NCBI GenBank assembly: GCA_964620045.1
Contig: CAZUJL010000014.1
Coordinates: 40,881 to 104,880 of the forward strand
Source of the DNA: VFKU01 sp964620045
GTDB lineage: Bacteria > Hydrogenedentota > Hydrogenedentia > Hydrogenedentales > GCA-2746185
Direction: 5' to 3'
DNA length: 64,000 nt
Of this stretch, positions 57,669 to 64,000 are shown piece after piece. Below the pieces are notes generated by a model. It was not told where the DNA came from, searched no databases, and saw nothing but the letters and a program-made list of their open reading frames with translations. Made by a program: the position numbers and the translations under genes. Position 1 is the stretch's first letter. Each line of letters starts with the position of its first letter.

Positions 57669-59984
57669 ATGATTTCCAGATTTTCCATAAAGAAATACGC
57701 GCGCGTTTGTGCCACGCTTGCTGGGTTTCTGGCTGCTTCCGCCGCGTTTACGCAGGAGGCCGTTTCACCCGATCGTGAGCTTTATGCCGTGGAGCTGGGA
57801 CGTAGCTCGGCAGGTCGCCTATTCATTACACCGTCGGACGCGCCTGCCCAGGGGGACGCCGGCGTGACTTATGTGATCACGGGCACCGTCCTCAGCAAAG
57901 CGACCACTCTCTCGGTGCAGATGCTTTTCGAAGTGTATTCGGATGCCGGCGATCTGGTGCATACGCTGGACACCACAAAGGAAATTGAGAGCGGCGCCAC
58001 GCCCTTTGGTTTTGAGTGGCCGCTTGCGACGGTGCCGGATGGCGACTATTTCGTGCTCATTCGTCTCATGGACCCCACACTCGGCGAGGAAGCGCACCTC
58101 GAGCAGCGTATAGTGCTGCGTAACCGGTCGGCCGTGGCAGGAGATGTCGAACAGGCGCGCGCGCTAGTGACCGCACTGCACGATTCAGACCCCAATCTGC
58201 CGGCGTCCGCGCAGCAGCAACTCCGGTTGGCGATGGAGGCGCTCGCGCCGTACCCCTCTACCGGGCGACCGCTGATCGAAGCCGATCTCAACGCGCACTT
58301 CGCCAGCGCTGTGGCTGGTTCCGTGCGTGCGCATCTTTCGCTGCTGCCCGCCAAAGAGTCGAGCGCTTCCCCAGCGTCGGCGGCCGTGATGCGCGCGGGC
58401 ATTGTGGCGCACATCCTTTCATCGCCCGATCGCGCCGCGGAACTGGGGCTCACGCTGGCGCCGTATGTGATCACTCAGGCGATCGACACGGCCGTGCATG
58501 TTCCCGTCGCCACGACCACGATTCCGCGCATCGTGTGGATTACCAGTGCCACTGAATCGGCAGAAGTGCCGTCGCAGGCAGTGCTGGCGCAGGCGGCCGC
58601 CTTGGGCAATGTCTCCGCGATGAGTCTGTGGACCGCGCCACAAATCTCGATGCAGGACGAAAGCGTGAAGCGCGATTTCCAGGCTTATGTTCGCGACATT
58701 TATCGCGATCGCCGCAAATTGAACCAGGCGTGGAACGAACACTACTTCGATTTCGACGAGGTGGAGTACACGGCCTTCAGCGACAGCCGCGCCTATCAAT
58801 TCGACGCGCAGGCCTTCCGCCGCATGCGCACGACACGCTGGCTGAGCGATCAACTCCGTTTCATCGAACCCTCAATCGCGCCCGCCATGCCGACGATCAC
58901 GTTCACGGATGGAATCCTGTTGCCTGCGGAAAGTCGCATGGGACTCGATGTTGAGTCGCTGGCGCCCTTGATGCCGACCGTGCTCGTGCGCACCTCTGGA
59001 CCGCTGGATGATCCGCGCTACGCTCAGCGTTTCCCGGTGCCGCAACTGATGTGGACGCTGATGCACGCGATCGCGCCGAATCGTCCGCTCGCGGCGCTGC
59101 ATTCGCTGGACTACACACTGGCCGATCGTCTGCGGCTGGATTCCGCCGCGCAGACGCGCACGCTGGCCGTCGAAGCCGCCGTCGATCATGTCGACATGCT
59201 CGCGCTCGAATTTCCCGCGTTGAGCGATCCGGTGGCTCAAGCCCCCGAGGCTGTTAGTTCCCTGGTTCGGACGCTGCGCGAGCTCGAAGGCGCGACCGAT
59301 GCCGTGCATGCGCTGCGCGACGCTGTGGCGCCGCTGGCGATCGTGTGGAGCGACTCCTCGAAAATTCTCAACGACGGCACGTTGCACCTGAATGCGTTTG
59401 TGCGGGCTTTCGAAGGATGCGCGTTTGCGGGGTACAAGGTCGGCATCCTCACCGAGCGGCAGCTTGCCGAGGGCCGCTGGCAGGGAGTGCGGGTGGTCGT
59501 GCTGCCGGAAGTGACCGCGCTGAGCAGGGACGCCTTCGCCGGGCTGGAAACCTTGATCGAAGGCGGCACCGTTATGGTGCGCACCGAATTTGGGCCGACC
59601 TACGACGAGCATGGCAATGCCCTCGGCAAAACGCTTCCCGTGAACGCGAACACGATGTTGGTGCGCGGGAATGGAGCCGCCTACGAGTACCTGAGCGCGT
59701 TGGATGCACTGCACGAGCGGGGCGTGCTGCCCGATGTGCCGCGCCCCGTCACGAACGTGGGCTATCCGGTCGAGGGCGTGAAGACGCGGTATGCGGAAAC
59801 GCCGACCGGGCGCTTCCTGTACGTGGTGAATCTGCGAAAAGAATCGGTGTCGTGTCAATTGTCCATGCCGGTGGAAGGCGCCGCCGATTTGCTGACGGGC
59901 CGTCCCGTGGATTTCCCGCACCGCCTGGATCCGCTGTCGCCGATGCTGCTGCGCCTGGCGGATGCCGCGGCCACAACCGACTGA
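57669..59984 (+). CDS. GH42-like exported protein (beta-galactosidase-type fold)
   Basis: A 771-residue protein with a probable signal peptide (RVCATLAGFLAASAAFTQE). Residues about 70-150 look like an all-beta module (YVITGTVLSKATTLSVQMLFEVYSDAGDLV). The middle has a GH42-like stretch, LNQAWNEHYFDFDEVEY (cf. LNxAWG-T-x-Y-x-x-W/F-x-E), and residues about 590-690 resemble the class I glutamine-amidotransferase-like trimerisation domain of GH42 (YKVGILTERQLAEG...VVVLPEVTALSRDAFAGLETLIEGGTVMVRTE). I cannot place the usual acid/base NE and nucleophile glutamates, so catalysis is uncertain. ATG at 57669 follows GGGGGTCT. Confidence 0.68.
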   Translation: MISRFSIKKYARVCATLAGFLAASAAFTQEAVSPDRELYAVELGRSSAGRLFITPSDAPAQGDAGVTYVITGTVLSKATTLSVQMLFEVYSDAGDLVHTLDTTKEIESGATPFGFEWPLATVPDGDYFVLIRLMDPTLGEEAHLEQRIVLRNRSAVAGDVEQARALVTALHDSDPNLPASAQQQLRLAMEALAPYPSTGRPLIEADLNAHFASAVAGSVRAHLSLLPAKESSASPASAAVMRAGIVAHILSSPDRAAELGLTLAPYVITQAIDTAVHVPVATTTIPRIVWITSATESAEVPSQAVLAQAAALGNVSAMSLWTAPQISMQDESVKRDFQAYVRDIYRDRRKLNQAWNEHYFDFDEVEYTAFSDSRAYQFDAQAFRRMRTTRWLSDQLRFIEPSIAPAMPTITFTDGILLPAESRMGLDVESLAPLMPTVLVRTSGPLDDPRYAQRFPVPQLMWTLMHAIAPNRPLAALHSLDYTLADRLRLDSAAQTRTLAVEAAVDHVDMLALEFPALSDPVAQAPEAVSSLVRTLRELEGATDAVHALRDAVAPLAIVWSDSSKILNDGTLHLNAFVRAFEGCAFAGYKVGILTERQLAEGRWQGVRVVVLPEVTALSRDAFAGLETLIEGGTVMVRTEFGPTYDEHGNALGKTLPVNANTMLVRGNGAAYEYLSALDALHERGVLPDVPRPVTNVGYPVEGVKTRYAETPTGRFLYVVNLRKESVSCQLSMPVEGAADLLTGRPVDFPHRLDPLSPMLLRLADAAATTD

Positions 59985-60021
59985 ATGAACAGGGCTGCGT
60001 TTTGTTTCGTACCACGGTAAA

Positions 60022-60777
60022 ATGACAGCGATGACGAAAGACGCTGCAGCCACTTCCTCTGCCGGGACCCCGAAGGTTTATACGGTTTCGGATCTACACT
60101 TGTTTTGCCGCCGCTCGCAGGCCGACCGGCACATGGAGCGCATCGCGCGCGCGGCCGCGCAGGCGGACGCCTTCGTGTTCAACGGCGACATCTTCGATTT
60201 TCGCTGGAGCACCTTCTCCAATACGGCCGAGACCGCGCGCGAATCGGTGCGGTGGCTGGAGAAATTCGTGCAGGCGCGGCCGCAGTGCCAGTTCCACTAC
60301 GTGCTCGGCAACCACGACCACGTGCAAGCCTTCATGGACGAGATGCACGAGCTCGCCGAGCGCACGCCCAATCTTTCGTGGGACCCGTACTACGTGAAGA
60401 TCGGCAATGCGCTGTTCCTGCACGGCGACTGCACGGTGTTCAAAATGACGAAAACCGATCTGGAAGAATTCCGGCGCGGCTGGCTCGACGAAGAGCCTCG
60501 CGGTGAGTTCGTGAACCGGATATACGACATGGCATTCCGCACGCGCACGCACTGCGCCGTCAGCAAGATGTTCTTCCCGCGCGCGCGGGTGCTGGCGCGC
60601 ATGGCGCACTATCTGGACGATATCGGCGAGGGTATCGGCTCCGCCACCAAGCGCGTGTACTTTGGCCATACGCACCTGGCGATTGATGGTCACGAACACC
60701 GCGGACAGTTGTTTTACAACGGCGGCGCGCCGATGCCGGGCCTGTCTTTTAACATCATGGAAGCCGCGACGGTCTAG
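60022..60777 (+). CDS. Metallophosphoesterase, LpxH-like
   Basis: A 251-residue calcineurin-like phosphoesterase. Metal ligands are complete: D24 and H26 (VSDLHLF), D56 (NGDIFDFR), N97/H98 (LGNHDHV), HGD near 135, and GHTHL near 217. The family contains UDP-2,3-diacylglucosamine hydrolase (LpxH) and other nucleotide or phospholipid phosphoesterases; substrate is unknown. ATG codons at 60022 and 60031 are both possible. Its stop shares the bases CTAG with the opposite-strand lipid kinase stop. Confidence 0.82.
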   Translation: MTAMTKDAAATSSAGTPKVYTVSDLHLFCRRSQADRHMERIARAAAQADAFVFNGDIFDFRWSTFSNTAETARESVRWLEKFVQARPQCQFHYVLGNHDHVQAFMDEMHELAERTPNLSWDPYYVKIGNALFLHGDCTVFKMTKTDLEEFRRGWLDEEPRGEFVNRIYDMAFRTRTHCAVSKMFFPRARVLARMAHYLDDIGEGIGSATKRVYFGHTHLAIDGHEHRGQLFYNGGAPMPGLSFNIMEAATV

Positions 60778-61649
60778 CAGGCCGGCGCAATCACCTCGAG
60801 CGCCTGCGGCAGCACCGTGCAGCGCGCGGGCAGGAATCCCGCCGCATCGCCATCCACCTGCAACGCCACCGGCAGATCGCTCGCCGGTTCGAGCACGATC
60901 TGGTCGCCTTGCCGATATACGACGTCGCTGCGTTTCGTGAAGCCGGGACTCCACACGGCGACGCTGATCACCGCAAGCTTCAGGATCGAGAGCTTGTGCA
61001 GCGCGCAGAGATCGAGCTTGCCGTCGCTCACGGTCGCGCGCGGCGTGGTGGGAAAGACGCCGGCAGAGTAGCGGCAGTTGCCCACGATGGCATAGGTCGC
61101 GTCTTCGGTTACGGTCTCGCCGTTCATCTTGATCCGGATCGGCGCGTGGTTGAAGTTGAGCACGCCCTTGATCGCGGGCGCGATCCAGCGCCGCAATCCG
61201 CGCAAGCTACTTGTCTGCTCCGCCACGCGCCGCACGACGGCCGCATCCAATCCCGCCCCAATGCCGAGCAGGAACCGTCGGCCGTTCACCACGCCCACGT
61301 CGATGCGCCGCGAGCTGCGCGTCGCGATTAGTTCGGCCAGTGCGGTGCAGTCTGAGCGCAGTTTCAGTTCGTGCGAGACCACGTTCGCCGTACCCGCGCG
61401 CAGAATGGTTAGCGCGGAGCCGGCGAGATCCATGCCGTTCAGGATTTCGTTCGTCGTGCCGTCGCCGCCCACGGACACGAAGCAGTCGGCGTCGGACTGC
61501 TGCGCGAGGGGAGTGCCATCGCCGGCGCGTTTCGTGAAATCGAGCTGCACGGGCACGGCGCGGCGCTGAAGTTCGCGTTGCAGTCTTTCAGCCAGCGTGG
61601 CGCCCTTGCCGCCGCCGGCGGCGGGGTTGGCGATGATGTGGACCTTCAC
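60774..61649 (-). CDS. Diacylglycerol kinase-family lipid kinase
   Basis: A 291-residue DAGK catalytic-domain protein: AGGGKGATLAERL, the nucleotide-binding SVGGDGTTNEILNGMD, and a second motif GIGAGLDAAVV. It should phosphorylate a lipid such as diacylglycerol or a sphingoid base. It is part of a minus-strand run that begins at 63226 and is convergent with the phosphoesterase. The DUF4159 gene is just upstream, 10 bases away. Confidence 0.88.
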   Translation of the reverse strand: MKVHIIANPAAGGGKGATLAERLQRELQRRAVPVQLDFTKRAGDGTPLAQQSDADCFVSVGGDGTTNEILNGMDLAGSALTILRAGTANVVSHELKLRSDCTALAELIATRSSRRIDVGVVNGRRFLLGIGAGLDAAVVRRVAEQTSSLRGLRRWIAPAIKGVLNFNHAPIRIKMNGETVTEDATYAIVGNCRYSAGVFPTTPRATVSDGKLDLCALHKLSILKLAVISVAVWSPGFTKRSDVVYRQGDQIVLEPASDLPVALQVDGDAAGFLPARCTVLPQALEVIAPAC

Positions 61650-61659
61650 GCCGTGGCCG

Positions 61660-62529
61660 TCAGTGGGTCATTGCGTAGACGACAATATTGATGCCCAGCG
61701 GGTACGACTTCTTCACGGAGAACTCGCGGAAGTACTCCTCGTGCATGCCTTCCATCTGCCAGCCGTCCTGGATGTCGGTGTTGTGCGTCATCACCACCAT
61801 CAGACGGCCGTGCTTGTCCCAGATGCCGTGAATGGTGGGCACCGCGGTCGCCTCGCCACGTTCGGAGGTCGGGCCGTTTGGATGTTCCATCCACCACTCA
61901 ACGCACGGCACCTGCGGCATCTCGGTAATCTGAAACACGATGTTGAAGAGATCGTGTGACAACGGGATCTCGCGAATGGGATATTCTTCCGGAGGCAACA
62001 CACGGCCGAAGTTATAGGTCCAGTATTCCCACGCCGTCTCGCCCCAGAAGTCGTCCGCGAGAAGAAATCCGCCGTTCAACAAGTACTTGCGTAAATTTTC
62101 GGCTTCTTTGTCGCTGAACTCCGCCGTGCCGACGTCCGTCATGAATACGATGGGGTAATTGAACAGCGCGGGGTCGTCCGGCTTCACGAGGACCTGGTGC
62201 GGTGTGCCGTCCGGTTCGCGGCTGATTTCGATATTCGTGAGCTGGGAGAGGCGTGTCATGAAATTCAGGCCGCCGTCGGGGTATTCCGACGACCAACCGT
62301 AGCCCAGCGCTTCCTCGTGCCCGTTCGGCTCATACACAAGCGTGCAAAACGTGAATTTGCCGCCGTGGAACTCGCTCACGAGGGGAGGATCGGGGAAATC
62401 CTGAAACCGGCGGCCGCCACGACGGCCAAACCCGAAGCCGTCGAAGACCTGCGCCGCCGCTGGAAAACCCTCCAGCAGGCACGCCAGGGCAATTGCGGCG
62501 ACTACGGCATATCGGAACGACCACTTCAT
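61660..62529 (-). CDS. Exported DUF4159 protein
   Basis: A 289-residue protein with signal peptide AIALACLLEGFPAAAQ. The body matches DUF4159: YPIVFMTDVGTAEFSDKEAENLRKYLLNGGFLLADDFWGE, FNIVFQITEMPQVP, and a C-terminal YPLGINIVVYAMTH. DUF4159 proteins have a class I glutamine-amidotransferase-like fold and are often linked to MoxR/DUF58/VWA clusters, none of which is adjacent here. It is upstream of the lipid kinase gene. Confidence 0.85.
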   Translation of the reverse strand: MKWSFRYAVVAAIALACLLEGFPAAAQVFDGFGFGRRGGRRFQDFPDPPLVSEFHGGKFTFCTLVYEPNGHEEALGYGWSSEYPDGGLNFMTRLSQLTNIEISREPDGTPHQVLVKPDDPALFNYPIVFMTDVGTAEFSDKEAENLRKYLLNGGFLLADDFWGETAWEYWTYNFGRVLPPEEYPIREIPLSHDLFNIVFQITEMPQVPCVEWWMEHPNGPTSERGEATAVPTIHGIWDKHGRLMVVMTHNTDIQDGWQMEGMHEEYFREFSVKKSYPLGINIVVYAMTH

Positions 62530-62584
62530 GAGGCACGCACCTCGAATCGCTTTCTATAATACCGCTTCGGTCGCGTCCGTTTCC

Positions 62585-63226
62585 TTAGTCCAGCTTCTTC
62601 ACACGGATATTGCGGAATTCCACGACCGAGCCGTGCCCGAGAAAGCCGATATGTCCCGAGGCGTTCTTCGCACCGGGGTGTTCCTTCTCGTCCATCGCGC
62701 CATTCTTCAGCGCCTCGTCGAGATCGGCGTCGACCACCGTCGCGCCGTTCACGATGACGGTGATGTGCCGGCCCTTCGCGATCACTTCCTCTTCGTTCCA
62801 CTCGCCGACCGGCTTCAAGTGGTCGCGTTTCGCGGGCACAATGCCGTACACCGATCCGTGCGCCTGATAAGGGTGGATGTCCTTATACTGCGGATCGCGA
62901 TCGTCGAGAATCTGAATCTCCATACCTTGATACGCGCCGTCGCCGTTCAACGGCGCACGAATGCCGAGGCCGTTGTTCCCGCCCGGGGTCAGTTTGAACT
63001 CAAAGCGGAACACGAAGTCCGCGTACTCATCTTTCGTGTACAGATTGCCGCCCGGCTTGCACACGAGCACGCCATCCTTCACCGAGTACCCGTCCGTGTC
63101 GCCCGTCCAGCCGGTCAGGTCTTTACCGTTAAACAGGGACGTGAAGCCTTCCTCGGTGTCCGCCGTCGCAAGCATCGCAGCCAAGGCAATCGCCACGGCC
63201 GTTGCACCCACTAGCACTGTCCGCAT
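62585..63226 (-). CDS. DUF1080 (3-keto-disaccharide hydrolase-type) protein
   Basis: A 213-residue exported beta-sandwich protein with signal peptide MRTVLVGATAVAIALAAMLATA. DUF1080 hallmarks: FTSLFNGKDLTGWTGD, FRFEFKLTPGGNNGLGIRAP, GMEIQILDD, GSVYGIVPA, and GHIGFLGHGSVVEFRNIRVKKL. Members bind or hydrolyse glycans (3-keto sugars). The ATG at 63226 follows AGGAG; an in-frame extension to 63460 was discarded. Confidence 0.88.
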   Translation of the reverse strand: MRTVLVGATAVAIALAAMLATADTEEGFTSLFNGKDLTGWTGDTDGYSVKDGVLVCKPGGNLYTKDEYADFVFRFEFKLTPGGNNGLGIRAPLNGDGAYQGMEIQILDDRDPQYKDIHPYQAHGSVYGIVPAKRDHLKPVGEWNEEEVIAKGRHITVIVNGATVVDADLDEALKNGAMDEKEHPGAKNASGHIGFLGHGSVVEFRNIRVKKLD

Positions 63227-63310
63227 GTGTTCGAACTCCTGCTCGGCGGACGCGCCAGCCCCATCGCCGTGATCCGCAGCCCTGCATTGTAACGCTTCCA
63301 TCGCCCCACC

Positions 63311-63326
63311 CGAAACGCCGGTTTCG
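63311..63326. promoter_or_regulatory. Inverted repeat in a divergent promoter region
   Basis: CGAAAC-GCCG-GTTTCG is a perfect 6-bp inverted repeat between the DUF1080 gene and the last gene; a possible operator for either. Confidence 0.3.
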
Positions 63327-63407
63327 TTGTTCTGTCGTAGTATGGTAATGTGCCGGTAGATTTTCAGAGCGTCGAATACGCCAACATCTCGATCACGAGG
63401 GGATGCG

Positions 63408-64000
63408 ATGTCGAACAAGCTTCGATGGATCGTCGTCTTTACCACCTTGGCCGTGTTCATCGCGGTGGTGTTCCTCCGATTCGCCCATCGCCCCGCGCCG
63501 GAACCGTCACCGAATCCGGTTCAACCGGTGCCACCGGTTGAAGTACGCGAACCGCAACCACAGCCCGAACACGAAGCCGCAGAACCGAATCCAGAACCAC
63601 AAGAATCCAGCACGCTCTCCGGCCGAGTCGTTCATGCTGAAACCAACACCGCTGTGCCCGATGTGTCGATCGACTTCAGACCGGTCGGACGACGCGGCGA
63701 CACAATCACGGCGCAATCCGACGCCGAAGGGTTTTTCTTTGTCGCCGACATTCCTGTTGGGACGTACTTCGCGCGAATGCAGGAAGAGGCCCTCGCCATC
63801 ACGCCCGACTCCATGACCGTTCAGGTGGCAAAAGAACCCGCGACGGAGGTGACCTTGATGGTCACGGCCGGCCTCCACATTTCGGGCCGTGTGTACGATC
63901 GCGATACCGGTGCCGGCATCGCGGGCGTGCGGATGAATGTGCAAAGCAAGGATTTTGAAGTTGGTATTAGTGCACAAAAGACCAACGACGCAGGCGAGTA
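63408..64000 (+). CDS. Partial membrane-anchored carboxypeptidase-regulatory-domain protein
   Basis: Open to the window end (about 197 residues seen). MSNKLRWIVVFTTLAVFIAVVFLRFAH gives one N-terminal membrane helix, followed by a Pro/Glu-rich linker (about residues 29-66). Then comes a carboxypeptidase-regulatory-like domain (STLSGRVVHAETNTAVPDVSIDFRP...SDAEGFFFVADIPVGTYFARM) and the start of a second (HISGRVYDRDTGAGIAGVRMNVQSKD). Such domains are usually repeated many times. It may be a large surface or periplasmic protein; its end is outside the window. Confidence 0.75.
   Translation, partial: MSNKLRWIVVFTTLAVFIAVVFLRFAHRPAPEPSPNPVQPVPPVEVREPQPQPEHEAAEPNPEPQESSTLSGRVVHAETNTAVPDVSIDFRPVGRRGDTITAQSDAEGFFFVADIPVGTYFARMQEEALAITPDSMTVQVAKEPATEVTLMVTAGLHISGRVYDRDTGAGIAGVRMNVQSKDFEVGISAQKTNDAGE

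Noticed and set aside
1..64000. tRNA, rRNA, CRISPR arrays, riboswitches and insertion sequences
   Set aside because: Looked for and not recognised; no regularly spaced repeats, T-loop-like GGTTCGAATCC sequence or transposase was found. A covariance-model search would be needed to exclude small RNAs.

Overview
The window is 64 kb of a compact, GC-rich bacterial chromosome with 58 protein genes called. No rRNA, tRNA, CRISPR array, insertion sequence or prophage was recognised. The gene content points to a diderm, flagellated, type IV pilus-bearing bacterium from the wider PVC / Hydrogenedentota-like group. The supporting evidence is a DUF1559 prepilin-type protein, DUF1080 and DUF4159 proteins, a YXWGXW-repeat protein, a pyruvoyl-dependent arginine decarboxylase, apolipoprotein N-acyltransferase, OmpH/Skp-like and secretin-like proteins, and dispersed GC-rich palindromes often seen in such genomes. 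The phylum is an inference; no marker was compared.

Layout. 0-15.7 kb: arsM; sucCD; a FAD oxidoreductase with a methyltransferase; two GT-C-type membrane proteins flanking a styrene-oxide-isomerase/hydroxylaminobenzene-mutase-like protein; a YXWGXW protein; a quinone oxidoreductase; citrate synthase; NhaA. 15.7-19.3 kb: an acyl-CoA ligase, the arginine decarboxylase and 5-formyl-THF cyclo-ligase, separated by palindromic repeats. 19.5-26.1 kb: a flagellar rod/ring operon (flgF, flgG, flgA, flgH, flgI, flgJ N-domain, EF-hand gene, flgN, flgL) behind a near-consensus sigma-54 promoter. 26.2-31.2 kb: lipoprotein, murC, ftsQ, an inverted AT-rich gene where ftsA would be expected, and ftsZ. 31.2-37.8 kb: a pilT-type ATPase coupled to ftsZ, then exbB, exbD, a large TPR protein and a membrane-anchored VWA protein. 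37.8-43.8 kb: MshEN-HDOD protein, prepilin-type protein, thioesterase, sialate O-acetylesterase, a small tail-anchored repeat protein and an EamA transporter. 43.8-50.5 kb: a tightly packed CoA-ester operon (CitE-type lyase, mesaconyl-CoA hydratase, methylsuccinyl-CoA dehydrogenase-like protein, acyl-CoA ligase, class III CoA-transferase). 50.5-57.3 kb, minus strand: an envelope operon (OmpH-like, TPR lipoprotein, two short secretin-like proteins, lnt, murJ). 57.7-64 kb: GH42-like protein, metallophosphoesterase, lipid kinase, DUF4159, DUF1080 and the start of a membrane-anchored carboxypeptidase-regulatory-domain protein cut by the window end.

How the genes work together. The sigma-54 site probably drives the whole flagellar block. 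The division genes run into pilus and ExbBD-type energy-transduction genes, which end in a VWA protein rather than TonB or TolA. The CoA operon has the chemistry to turn methylsuccinyl-CoA into propionyl-CoA plus glyoxylate, the lower half of the ethylmalonyl-CoA pathway, without crotonyl-CoA carboxylase/reductase in view. The least explained systems are the ExbBD-TPR-VWA cassette, the paired truncated secretins, the EF-hand protein inside the flagellar operon, and the CoA operon with its own ligase and racemase-like CoA-transferase.
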